From Sarcocystis neurona (taxonomy: Eukaryota; Apicomplexa; Conoidasida; Eucoccidiorida; Sarcocystidae): DNA of 64,000 nucleotides. The notes under the pieces were generated by a model. It was not told where the DNA came from and searched no databases. It was given only the letters and a program-made list of their open reading frames with translations. The stretch spans positions 1,160,865-1,224,864 of the forward strand of contig KL647296.1 of NCBI GenBank assembly GCA_000727475.1, given 5' to 3'. Both the position numbers and the translations under genes were made by a program. Below are positions 47,419 through 57,334 of this stretch, one piece after another. Numbering within the stretch: position 1 is the first letter of the stretch; each line of letters begins with the position of its first letter.

Positions 47419-47884
47419 AACGAGCCACTGCATGCGGCGCGCACAGCCCGGGAAAAAAAAACCGTGGACGTGCCGGCAGCTGCTGCAGAAGCGGGAGTGA
47501 GTGAACCCGTGTGCACCGTGTCGCGTGTCCCGTTCTCGTTTCCCATATTCCAGTGGGAAGAAGATCGCGAGTTTTCTCTCATGGTACGAGCGCCTCCAAT
47601 AAAATTTCTGCATTTTCCGAGGCATGGCGAGTCCGTCGATGAGCGCGGTGACACATTACCGAAGCCGCGGGGTGAGAAATGGGTTTCCCGAAGCGCACTG
47701 GTGAGAACATGAAAGAGATCAACCGGACGGTTATGTCGTGTGGTCCTTCCGGAAGGTTGAGCGACCAGCAAAAAAGCGGGTGCCGAACAACGAAATATTT
47801 CACTGCGTAAAGCGCGAGAGAATATCTGATGGACAGGAGAACGGGCGACCGGAAAGCCAAGGAAGGACCCAGCACGCCGACTGA
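47419..47884 (+). CDS. candidate two-exon gene segment, unknown
   Basis: A well-formed exon lies at 47554-47700: acceptor CCCATATTCCAG, sequence WEEDREFSLMVRAPPIKFLH followed by FPRHGES, and donor GCACTG|GTGAGA, phase 0. A 55-base intron to TTCCGGAAG then gives 47756-47884 in the same phase, reading VERPAKKRVPNNEIFHCVKR and ending at TGA. The frame is also open upstream to 47419. Both parts are hydrophilic and protein-like. The intron is short. FPRHGES resembles the start of histidine phosphatases, but the rest of that fold is absent. No family was assigned. Confidence 0.35.
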
Positions 47885-48090
47885 CCCGTGCACGTCCTCG
47901 CGTTGGGTAGACACACAAGAGAAAACGTCACAGTTCAGGAACGCTGTAAGGACACTTAAGAAAGGGAACCAGAGGATAGACCGCGTTTTGGTACAAAAAG
48001 CAACCCACAATAAGGCGTAGAAGTCCTCGTGACCGCGTGTGTGTGCAGATGCTGTCACTGTGCAAGAACAGCGGGTACATACTTTAGGTA

Positions 48091-48868
48091 ATGGCAGAAG
48101 ACGAATCCACGGAACAAACGACGAAGGCCTTCCACTTGGATTCGCAGAGTGACACTTTGTTTCCTTCAACAGGTACCTGTGGCATGAACCCTATCATTTT
48201 GGAACGCGTGTGTATACATGCCATCGAGGGTCGGTCGAAACAGTGGATCACGGGCGTCGGCGTCGAGCTGGATACTCATCTGCGCGGCCCCCCGCGATAA
48301 GTAAATGCAGTGTCTGTACAGCAGTGCTGCTATACGCACAAAGACGTAAAGCAAAGTAGCCATGAAGGCGTTAGACGAGCCACATACGCAGGCGGTCGGG
48401 AAGCGTCCTTTCACTCTAAGGAGGTAAACAAGGAGCCTCTCTCCTCTGCCTGCCGACAACTACGCGCAGTAATCCGAAGGCTGCGTACTGAAGTGCGGCT
48501 GGCTTTTGACAGTGAGGGGACAGGGGATAATGTCTGTAACAGAAGCGTAGGATGTGTCCCCGTCTAGTCTACAAAGAGGTGGATGACACACTTTTACGCT
48601 GTCCTGCTTTTGTGCCGCAGGGTGCGTGCCACGAAGATTATTTGAGGCAGTCGCCTGCTCCAAAACAGGTAGAGTGCCGATCTCCCAACACATCTATCTA
48701 GTCTGTCGCCCAACTACGACAAAGGAGATGGGAAGAGCTCCATTCTTGAAACAAGCTGTAGCAGACCCTAATCGCATGAAACATTTTCTACCCTGCAGAC
48801 TTAACATCGCCACGTGTAGAGCGTGGAGCCGCTTTGCTAAGTTGGCGACGATGAACACCAGGACGTGA
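48091..48868 (+). CDS. candidate three-exon small gene, unknown
   Basis: The proposed exons are 48091-48172, 48621-48668 and 48702-48868, all joined in phase 1, total 98 residues. The ATG opens MAEDESTEQTTKAFHLDSQS, and the donor is CAACAG|GTACCT. The other sites are GTGCCGCAG, AAACAG|GTAGAG and ATCTATCTAG. An alternative uses an extra exon at about 48318-48423 (ending AAGGAG|GTAAAC), which shifts the later exons to phase 0 and ends SVAQLRQRRWEELHS and stop. Both chains are consistent, so alternative splicing or a mis-chosen exon is possible. No family was recognised. Confidence 0.35.
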
Positions 48869-49415
48869 GATACCGTGCACGCGTGTGTGCGAAGCTTCAC
48901 GATAAACACGCTTCGAGTGCCTGATAGCGTATGCTTTCTGCGGCACCCGCGCCAATGGATACTAGGACTTTTCTACGAACACACATGTGTGTCTGTGGGC
49001 GACTTGTCGTAGTGCAGGTTTTTATTTCGCAGCACGAAAGACTTCTTCGCTAGGAACTGGCAATGACGAGTATTAGCGCCCCTGTTGTACGATAGCGTTC
49101 TTCGCCGTTGCACGTGCGGACGCAGACGCAATACTAATAAAGTCCTGCGCACGAAACACGTATTCATTAGGCGTGCAGATATTTCGCGGGGTAGTTGACG
49201 GCCGCGACGAGAGGCCCACGATATGTTTTCTTGTGTGAGGCCAGATGCCTTTTATTGTTGACACAGAAGTCCTACTGCTGTGCTGGGTAACCACCTGGTC
49301 ACAAGTCGCTGCTCCCACAGCTCTACTTCAACATACTGATCTGGCAAACAGAAATCGCGGATAGACGTCAAGCAATACGTGAACGATATATGCATGTGCA
49401 CGTACACAGGCATAT

Positions 49416-49590
49416 ATGGGAATGCCTGCGCAGGCTCGTATGCGGTTTTCTGTCCTGATTATTTGTGCGACCTTTCTGCTCTATTACACTTCGCAAATGT
49501 ATCTAGCGAGAAATATCGGGTCACATTTCCGTAGAAGAGAGACGGAAGCAGACGTAACAAATTCAAGTGGAGATGTCGATCCAGGGAGCG
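49416..49590 (+). CDS. first exon of a possible signal-anchor protein
   Basis: The ATG at 49416 begins MGMPAQARMRFSVLIICATF; a hydrophobic anchor (FSVLIICATFLLYYTSQMYL) is followed by a hydrophilic, acidic stretch ending DVDPGSG at GAGCG|GTATGTG, a good donor in phase 1. Short basic tail, anchor and lumenal stem fit a secretory-pathway type II membrane protein or a signal peptide. The downstream exons were not identified with confidence. Confidence 0.4.
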
Positions 49591-50292
49591 GTATGTGAGG
49601 GTGGACAACGGCACGTTTGGGCGTACATGCAGCGTAGACGAGAATTATGCAAGAGTGAAAATGTGCCAAATCAAGCTACGACGTCGCCGTGATGCCACCC
49701 ACCAAGCCAACGAGGGAAAACAAGCAAGCAGTGATACAGGTTTCCTAGTGACGGCGTAAGGGCCGCATTGCAATTCCAAGTAGAAGTGAGCGGCTGCTGT
49801 AAAACACAGCAGATTACATAGCGTATAAGACTATCACGAAAACTAAAAAGTTGACAGCATTTTCGTCAAATATGTAACCTGAGGATAATCAGCCGTAGGA
49901 CGTACGACGGTAGGTCTGAAAACTCCTTTCGGGATGAACCGTCACTTCTTGCCTTATCTCTGGAGGCACTTGAACGCGCACTGTTCCGAAGTCCTCAATG
50001 ACCCTCCTTGCAGGCTTATCTCGTTAGTGGACAACAGCCGCAGAAGATGTTGTGACGGATCCAACAACACTTTTGTAAAAATTCGCATACACTAAATTAG
50101 TGTACGTACGTCGTACGCTTATGCGGTTGTCCACGACGGGCTGTGACCGGGAAGCGCATGCGCTTGTATCTCGCTCTTGCTGTACGTATGGACCTACCGT
50201 GTAGATGCTCGTCTCTCTATGTATGTCTTCACACGATCACACTCAAGAAGCCACGAATTTTTCCGATGGTGGCTCGGCTACCCTATTCATAA
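49591..50292. other. spacer or intron of the preceding candidate
   Basis: No convincing exon. A plus-strand frame at about 50240-50420 (HEFFRWWLGYPIHNQSSAAF) may be coding and overlaps the next minus-strand candidate. Confidence 0.35.
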
Positions 50293-50657
50293 TCAGTCAT
50301 CAGCCGCCTTCGCGCACGTGTACGCATATGTGGACCAACCTTCGGTCTGCACAAAACGCTCCCGTTTGCGCTCTGTATTCAACCTGTCTCCATGCATAGT
50401 CGTGGGAAGGGTTCTGCACACGTAAGCCAACCAAGATGGTGGATCCGATAAAGAGTCGCTGTGATGTAGCACAACCGTACGCACCCTGGGAAGGAATACT
50501 GGCGAGTACCTTCCATGTTGCCTTCAACCACTTGGTAGCCGTAATGGCCTATCCATGTGGCCCACCCTGTGAATGCTGTGAGTATATAGAAATTGAAGTC
50601 CTTGGCGTGCCTCTTTGGTTCGCTCCGGATCTTTATCACTGTACGGCGTAGTGCCAT
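50293..50657 (-). CDS. small two-exon protein with one membrane segment
   Basis: Exon 1 is 50657-50485 and exon 2 is 50413-50293, total 97 residues. The ATG opens MALRRTVIKIRSEPKRHAKD, basic, followed by an aromatic hydrophobic segment (FYILTAFTGWATWIGHYGYQ). The donor is CCCAGG|GTGCGT (phase 2) and the acceptor TTACGTGTGCAG, which restores the frame to a TGA. A short basic N terminus with one aromatic-rich membrane span recalls small subunits of mitochondrial respiratory complexes, but this is only a resemblance. The plus strand is also open here (ATG 50436), so the strand is uncertain. Confidence 0.33.
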
Positions 50658-52186
50658 GTGTCATAGTGGACATGCCATATATATCTTTCTGCCTCATTTT
50701 ACGAGTGTCCCTTCGAGAAAAGAAATTCATGAAAATTTCTCCAAGAAACTAAGCATTCTGCGCGGTCACACAGCTAATGGAGTGCCTCTGCTTACCTTCC
50801 AGCAATTTGCTGGTGACTCAGGTTTTATCATTTCTGTGTGAGCAGATGCATCCCCTGAACAGCGCCGTGGAGGCTGAGCATGCACGTCACACTCAATGCG
50901 CTATTCCTGCGAGCACAATTCAACTCCATCTATCCGAATTTTCAGGCCCGCCGACGGGTACACATATCCACATATGTGTACCGTATGACATGCATATACC
51001 TAGTATACATGTACATATGGACACATGCCGGCGTACTTGTACGTGTGCGCATATTTCCGTGTATGCAGGGATCTACATAGATGAGTTCAGATATAGAGGC
51101 AATCCGACGGACAAGTGAACACACGTAGATGTGGACTTCTCTGTCCGTACGTATACGTACAGACAAGTCTCCTCCCTCTAATTATGTCTACACGTGCATC
51201 AATATACGTAGACGTGTACACTCTGCCATGCTCTATTTATGTCTATACGCACTGCACGTGTGATTCCTCCGTGTCGACTGCAGAAGGACGCGTGCACAAT
51301 TGTGTTTGACGTACAAGGGCAGAATCATGCACCGTCTTTGGACAAGTACTTTTGCAGCAGCGCGTTGACCGAACCAGCACTTGGCCTGCGCACAGTATTC
51401 TACGCAGTATGCATCTCTCTGCGCGCCTGTCTTTTTCCGCGCCACCTTCAGTCCAGCGACTTAAGGTATTAAAACTCAATATCCTTACGCGGATACACAT
51501 GAAGGCGTCCGTTGGTGTGTACGCGTTAAAAAAAGATATTCCCATATATATATACATATATATATATATATATGCGTGTACGTGTGCACCACAGTAGTGA
51601 CCTGCGACGTTCTCGCACAGCCAGCTTGGCGCCACTACAACTACACCAGCATCAGTCTCCGGAAGCTTGACGTCGCTAGTGGAGTTGCTATGTAAACCAG
51701 ACACAGACGCATTGTCACGTATGTATGCACGTATCTATCTGTATGTATATATTTATACAAAGTGTGTCTACATCCATATATCAATGTGTATGCAGATATG
51801 GAATACTTAAAGGCAGCTTCCTACACACAGAAACGCACATATATATATGTTCAGTGTGCATGTAGTAAACCGTACGTGGGTACGCAGGTGTACGTAAACG
51901 GTACGGGGGTACGCAGGTGTATGCGAAGACGTGTGGAGACACACAAATAGTTACACACGTACACATACACAATTATATTCAAGCTCGCAAACATGTTCTG
52001 CGTCTGCAGTACATGTGCACATAGAAAAATATGTACGAGTATGTAAAAGGTAAGTACAGACCTACGATGCAACAAGAGTGTAAACGTCCACTCCTTCTAA
52101 GACGCAGAGTGCAGCCGAATACATGTGCCGGGAGAAAAGGGCGGGGCCTTCTGCGTTGTTGAACAAAGAAACTGTTGTTCTTCTCT
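50658..52186. other. spacer with RY-alternating DNA
   Basis: TATACATATA and ACGTACG blocks occur near 50960-51010, 51550-51575 and 51720-51860. A near-duplicate pair GTACGTGGGTACGCAGGTGT / GTACGGGGGTACGCAGGTGT lies at 51872-51921. No gene is supported. Confidence 0.5.
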
Positions 52187-55100
52187 TCAGTACCGCTCAA
52201 TGAGAGAAACGTCGAAAATATGCGAAAATTCTTCTTTAATGAGTGCAGTCACATTCCGGAAGAGTTGACAATCCCTCTTCGCCTCCTCCTCTTCTTCTCT
52301 TTGTTCCTCCTCTCTTCCGTCTGCTGTGTGTACCTGCTTCTCTTGCACCATCGAATGCTCTATGTAACCGAACCTACTGTGGCTGCCGCTGTCTCTGTGC
52401 TGCTTGCTGCCGCATATGGCGGTGGCTTCTTCTCTGCCGTTCACGTCTCTTTCCTTCTGCTTCCAAGGCTGCTGCTGCGGCCCTTTTCTTGGCGCAGATA
52501 CAGCTACAGGCAGCTCCGAACACGCCTTCATCGCTGCAGACGCTCCAGCTATCCTCTGCTGCTCCTCTCTCACCCTGGAGCTGCTCGTCCCATCGGTGTT
52601 GCTATCCGTGCTGCTCCTGCTGCTGAACGGGCTGCTTGTTTCTGTCGTGCTACGACTGCTGCTGCTGTTAGCGCTGCTCCTGCAGCTGCTGCTTTTCTTC
52701 GTGCTGCCGCTACTCCGGATGCTGCTGCTGCACGTTGTTGTACAGGTGCTGCTCTCATTGGCATCACCGTGGCCTTTGGGCAGCAACGAAAGGACTGCTG
52801 TTCTGTTTTTCACCTCCTCTTTACGTTCTTCGTTCCTAAGCATTGACTTCAGCTGCTCATGTGGCTGCCACACGTGCTGGAGCTTCAACTGCTGCTGTTG
52901 CTGCTGCTGATCCTGGTGCTGTTCGCGCTCCTGCTCCATTCGCTGCTGGTTTTGTTCGTGCCAACGCAGTTGCCCGAGCTGCTGTTGTTGCTTCCGTTGC
53001 TGTGGCTGCCGGTGGCGATCTCCTTCTTCCTGCTGCTGGCCCTTTTGTTGTTCGTCTCCTGCTTGACACGGCTGCTGCCCCTGCTCCACCCCTGACGGCT
53101 GCAGTTCAGCTTCTGCCGTCTGCCGTCCCTGCTGCCGCAGCTCTCCGTCCGCTTCTTTCCGCCGCAGTCCCTGCAGCAAATCTTCTTTCTCGTGCTGCTC
53201 AGCCAGCTGCAGTGACTTTTCTTCTTCTTCTTCTTCCTCTTCTTCTTCTTCCCCTTCTTCTGGTCTCTGCCATACTCTATTGTGGCTGCTTGTTCTGCTG
53301 TATATTAACCGCTTGAGAGACTGCGTGACGCATCCGTGCAGTCCGCAGGGCACAATGCGACGGAACGCTCTCGTGTCAGTTGTTATATTCAAAGCAAGCC
53401 CGTGCTGCGTGATCCACCTCTTCACTTTAACGCCGATTGAGCAGATCTTACTTTTTTTGTCTACCCATACCCCTGGGAGTCCCTCGACGCGATGCACACC
53501 GTTCAGCAACAGCGCGTCTGTCACCTCCTGGTTCGTTGCTGCAGCAGCAGAAGCAAGGTCTGCTTGTTCTCTGTACGAACACGCGCGCAGCAACGGACGA
53601 CTAGGATGCTGTCCTCCAGCCGCTGCTGCCTCTTGTACTGCGCGCTCTTCGTGTGCAGGCGCCGCCTGTTGCCGTGACTCAGCAGCCCCTTCCGCTACGG
53701 GTGCTTTGGTCTCACTTTCTCCTCTCCTCTCCCACCGGCTGCAGTCTGCTTCCGCCACTGCAGCTGCCAGAGGTGTCGCGTGCTGCCTTTTCCTCGTTAG
53801 GACGCCAACTGCTGTTTTCCCGAAATTTTCGATCAGAACTTCAATTTCGTCTTGTAGAACTCCTCCCACTTCTTGCTTTGCTGCTCCTGTTAACGTACCT
53901 CCTGCTGGTGGCGCCTCTGTTGCTGCTGCTGCTGGCGCCTCTGTTGCTACTGCTGCTCGCATTTCTGCTGTTGCTCGCGTCTCTGCTGTTGCTGCCGCTG
54001 TTTCGTGTGCTACGGCCCGCACTGCATGCGCAGCAAATCTGCTGGTTGCTGCTGTCGACACTCTCGCTGCTGCGGCGGCTCTCTGCGCTGGTAACTCTTC
54101 AGATTTACCCGTTTCAGCAGCCCCCCTTGCCAGTGTTTCTGCGAATGCATCTCTCTCTGCCGTTGCTGCGGTTGCTGGGCCTCCCTGTCTGCTGCTGCTC
54201 CTGCAAGAAACCTTGCTGCTTCTGCCACCAATGGTGGTTCCGGCGCCGACGACCGCCTTTCTACCTGTTGCGCGGCTCCAGGTAGCCAGACGCCTGACCG
54301 CATTGATTACCACCTGTTCAAGGCTGGTGATGTACCACTTGACGTCGCACGCGTGGTGTCGCAGGTCCAACACCGGGTACAGAACCAACTGTCCTGGCCC
54401 GTGATATGTGGCTTCTCCTCCTCTCTCTACGCGGTAAACATCAAAATCGCTGCTGCTACTGCTGGTCCACCTGCTGACGGGGCCGACGCAGCTGCCATTG
54501 CTGCTGCTGGTGTTGCTAGTGGACGAGCTGCTGACATAACTCGTGTTGCTGATGGTGGTGCCGCTGTTGCTATCGGTGTTGATACCCGTAGTGCTGCTCA
54601 TGCCTCCGTCGGTTCTCCTGCAACGCCGAACCTTGCTGTCATCGCCTTGACCCGCTGCCTCTGCAGCTGCCCTTCCGCGTTGAAAACTGAAAGCGTACGG
54701 TGAAGCAGCGGCTCGCCGCAGCAGCTGCTGCAGCACCTGCATGCATCCCTCTTCGGTTGTGAGTTCTTGCTGCTCCGCGGATGTCAACCGCAGCTGCCGT
54801 ATGCTGCTGTTGAAGAGAATATTGCACGTTTTGCCACCTTGCCCTACTGTATATACACTTGGATGCTGCAGCAGCAGCAGGTAGTCCTCGGGGGTCTCTG
54901 CTTCTGTATGCAGCAGCTGCCGTTCTGGTTGTGTCGCACGGTGTACCTGCTGCCCTGTGGAAAACTCCTGGTGTTGCTGCGGCGGCTGCGGCTGCGGCCC
55001 GTGCAGCAGGACCGACTGCTGCTCCTGCTGCGACCGCTGCAGCGCGGGCTGCTTTTGCTGCTTTTGCTGCGCGCTGGGGTGGGGCACGTCTAAAGCAGTG

Positions 55101-57334
55101 ACTGCAGGAACTACAGCAGCACCGGCAGTCGCGGTCCCGGCGGCTGCAGCAGAAGAACCAACAGTTGCCCCAGCAGAAGCATAATTCAGACAAGCAGAAC
55201 TCGCTGCAGCAGAGCAGCGACGCTGCAGCCGCAGCAACTGCAGTTGCAGCAGCGTCTGCTGCAGCCGCCACGCCAAATCATAGGGGAGTAATCGGTCACT
55301 CAAGTCAAAGACTACGCACTTCCTTCTCTCACTAGTATCTCGTGGACCGCAGGACGTGTGTGCAGCATCTCTTGCTGCTCGTCCGGCTGCTACTGGGGAG
55401 AGGTTCTGGGCCACTGCGGATCCTGGCGCCGCTGTTGCTTCTCCCGGTGCTGGTGCTAGGGCACCCGCGCCTTTCTCTTCTAGTAGTGCTGTCCCTTCTG
55501 CTGTTGCTGCTCTACGTTCTTCTGATAACGCTCTCGCGCGTGTGCTTCCTGCCGCAGCTGCCGCACTTGCTTTCGCTGCCGCAGCTGCTCCTCCTGCTGC
55601 TTCCGCTGTTACGTTTGCTGCTGCTGCTGCCGGCCGCGAAGAGAGAGCACAGGTTGTGGGAGCGTAGCTGCAGCTGGTGCCTCTCCTGTTGAGAGCAGCA
55701 ACTGCAGTCCACGGGGCTGCTGCGGCAATAGCAGCACTGTCCTGCATTCCTCCAGCATCACGAGTGAGGAACCCGTCGTTCCTCCCTTGCGGCAAAAACT
55801 GCTGGTGAAAGAGAGGCCGCTGCTGTCTGCTTCGCTGCCGCCCCTGCTGCTGTGGCGGTTCGGTGGACAAATATTTTCTGCGTGTGCTTACTGCTGAGCA
55901 GGGGCTGCTCTGACGAGCAGCTGCTGCTGCAGCAGCAGCCTGGCTGCACTGCAGGACGTACAGGGGATTGACGAAAAACGGGGTAGGACCAAGCAGCAAC
56001 AGCAGCACTAGCTCTTTCTCTCGCCTCCCTATGCAAGTACACAGGACGTGCAGGTGCTTCCGCCTTCCCGGCCCTGCTGCTGCTCCGGCTGTTGTTGGTG
56101 GAGGCTTTGCCGACACTGGGAAAGGTGCAGCTGCTGATGCCACTCGTAAACTTGTGCCTCGTAGAAGAGGCGCCGGCGCTGTATCTAGACGTTTTGCTGC
56201 TGCTGCTGCTGCTTCTGCTAGTCGGACCGGCGCTGCTACTAGGGGTGGGAGGGGCAGCACTTCTGCAGCTGCTGGCCGTCGATGCTGTGTTGCTGCTGGT
56301 GCTGCAGCTGCTGCTTGCACAGCAGTCGCTGCCGCTAGTGGAGCTGCTGCTGTCCTTGTTGCTTGTGAAGTCTTTCCTGCTACGCGACTGTCGACGGTAC
56401 CGGCGGGGGCATTGGCTCGTCCCGTAGAGGCTGTCCGGGGTAGTGTAGTTCTGGTGTCAGTTGTAGCACTAGGAGCAGGCGGTGCAGCAGGCACAGCAGC
56501 AGCAGCAGGAGGGATGGCAGCGCGACGGCAGGGGGACGGCAGAGCAGCAGCAGCGGAACAAAATGGGAAAGCAGCAGCAGGAAGATGACGCGAAGAAGAC
56601 GCAGCAGCAAGGGGAGGCCAGAGAAGTGAAGTAGTAGCAGCAGCAGCAGTGCGACAAAGAGGCGAAACACCACCAGCACCGGTAAGGGAGAGAACAGCAG
56701 CAGATGGAGAGGGAACTGCAGCAGCAGCAGGCCAGGAGAGCGGTTCAGTCCCAGCAGCAGCAGCACGGTGCAGCAGCCTCTGTCCTCCTGCTGCGACGGT
56801 GTGACGAGATACTGCTGACAGCAGTGGAGGGGCTATCGTAATTGCCGCGGCTGCTGCTGCTGAGGCAAAGGAAAGAAACACGTAGAGGAGCGAGATGATG
56901 CCGCACGCCTTTTTACTGCGGTTCTGCTGCGTAGACGAGCCCAGCAGTTTCCGCAGTGGCTGCAGAGGGCTAATAATCGTCAGCAGCAGCAACAGCAGTA
57001 GCAGCGACAGCAGCCTCGGCGGCCGGACTGGCAAGAACAGCACCAGCAGCGGCCCAGGGAGTGCCTGGGGGAGAAGCAGCCATGGCACTGCTGCGGGAAT
57101 CAACCGCAGTAGCGGAAGCCGCAGTGGCGTGCAGAGCATCCCCACCACCAGCAGCACTGCGTCGAGCACCAGCAGAAGGCAAGCCGCCCACAGCCGTAGC
57201 AGAGGCAGACTGAAAGGAGGGACATTCCACGTTGCAGGACACATACGAAATCTGGCAGTCTGAAACAGCAGCTCCGCACGCGGCACATACATGTAGGTAG
57301 CCCCTGCGCCCTGCCGCAGCATAAAGGTACCCAT
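52187..57334 (-). CDS. lipB: giant octanoyltransferase (LipB-type) with low-complexity inserts
   Basis: LipB moves octanoyl from acyl carrier protein to a lysine of lipoate-dependent enzymes; in apicomplexans this serves apicoplast pyruvate dehydrogenase. The frame encodes 1,715 residues, against about 220-300 for ordinary LipB. The fold appears in four blocks: [13 protein letters not shown] (about 685), [11 protein letters not shown] (824), [20 protein letters not shown] (about 970) and [19 protein letters not shown] with HGLALNI and IVPCG (1290-1331). Expected catalytic residues are present: Lys1296 before ICSIG and Cys1330 in PCG. Ala, Gln, Ser, Thr and Glu runs fill the gaps, and a 385-residue Gln/Glu-rich tail follows. 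The first 160 residues are Leu-rich and could hide a signal and transit peptide. The true start may be an internal Met (15, 31 or 66) or a spliced exon. Confidence 0.88.
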   Translation of the reverse strand: MGTFMLRQGAGATYMYVPRAELLFQTARFRMCPATWNVPPFSLPLLRLWAACLLLVLDAVLLVVGMLCTPLRLPLLRLIPAAVPWLLLPQALPGPLLVLFLPVRPPRLLSLLLLLLLLTIISPLQPLRKLLGSSTQQNRSKKACGIISLLYVFLSFASAAAAAAITIAPPLLSAVSRHTVAAGGQRLLHRAAAAGTEPLSWPAAAAVPSPSAAVLSLTGAGGVSPLCRTAAAATTSLLWPPLAAASSSRHLPAAAFPFCSAAAALPSPCRRAAIPPAAAAVPAAPPAPSATTDTRTTLPRTASTGRANAPAGTVDSRVAGKTSQATRTAAAPLAAATAVQAAAAAPAATQHRRPAAAEVLPLPPLVAAPVRLAEAAAAAAKRLDTAPAPLLRGTSLRVASAAAPFPVSAKPPPTTAGAAAGPGRRKHLHVLCTCIGRREKELVLLLLLGPTPFFVNPLYVLQCSQAAAAAAAARQSSPCSAVSTRRKYLSTEPPQQQGRQRSRQQRPLFHQQFLPQGRNDGFLTRDAGGMQDSAAIAAAAPWTAVAALNRRGTSCSYAPTTCALSSRPAAAAANVTAEAAGGAAAAAKASAAAAAGSTRARALSEERRAATAEGTALLEEKGAGALAPAPGEATAAPGSAVAQNLSPVAAGRAARDAAHTSCGPRDTSERRKCVVFDLSDRLLPYDLAWRLQQTLLQLQLLRLQRRCSAAASSACLNYASAGATVGSSAAAAGTATAGAAVVPAVTALDVPHPSAQQKQQKQPALQRSQQEQQSVLLHGPQPQPPQQHQEFSTGQQVHRATQPERQLLHTEAETPEDYLLLLQHPSVYTVGQGGKTCNILFNSSIRQLRLTSAEQQELTTEEGCMQVLQQLLRRAAASPYAFSFQRGRAAAEAAGQGDDSKVRRCRRTDGGMSSTTGINTDSNSGTTISNTSYVSSSSTSNTSSSNGSCVGPVSRWTSSSSSDFDVYRVERGGEATYHGPGQLVLYPVLDLRHHACDVKWYITSLEQVVINAVRRLATWSRATGRKAVVGAGTTIGGRSSKVSCRSSSRQGGPATAATAERDAFAETLARGAAETGKSEELPAQRAAAAARVSTAATSRFAAHAVRAVAHETAAATAETRATAEMRAAVATEAPAAAATEAPPAGGTLTGAAKQEVGGVLQDEIEVLIENFGKTAVGVLTRKRQHATPLAAAVAEADCSRWERRGESETKAPVAEGAAESRQQAAPAHEERAVQEAAAAGGQHPSRPLLRACSYREQADLASAAAATNQEVTDALLLNGVHRVEGLPGVWVDKKSKICSIGVKVKRWITQHGLALNITTDTRAFRRIVPCGLHGCVTQSLKRLIYSRTSSHNRVWQRPEEGEEEEEEEEEEEKSLQLAEQHEKEDLLQGLRRKEADGELRQQGRQTAEAELQPSGVEQGQQPCQAGDEQQKGQQQEEGDRHRQPQQRKQQQQLGQLRWHEQNQQRMEQEREQHQDQQQQQQQLKLQHVWQPHEQLKSMLRNEERKEEVKNRTAVLSLLPKGHGDANESSTCTTTCSSSIRSSGSTKKSSSCRSSANSSSSRSTTETSSPFSSRSSTDSNTDGTSSSRVREEQQRIAGASAAMKACSELPVAVSAPRKGPQQQPWKQKERDVNGREEATAICGSKQHRDSGSHSRFGYIEHSMVQEKQVHTADGREEEQREEEEEAKRDCQLFRNVTALIKEEFSHIFDVSLIERY

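Noticed and set aside
47605..47640. FPRHGES as a histidine phosphatase or phosphoglycerate mutase motif
   Set aside because: Only the RHGES-like string matches; the rest of the expected fold is missing from the surrounding frames.
52175..52846. Plus-strand 223-codon hydrophobic frame
   Set aside because: Antisense of the Gln-rich LipB tail; the Leu/Ala content comes from CTG triplets.
53280..54404. Plus-strand 374-codon Ala/Ser-rich frame
   Set aside because: Lies opposite the LipB catalytic blocks, which are far more convincing.
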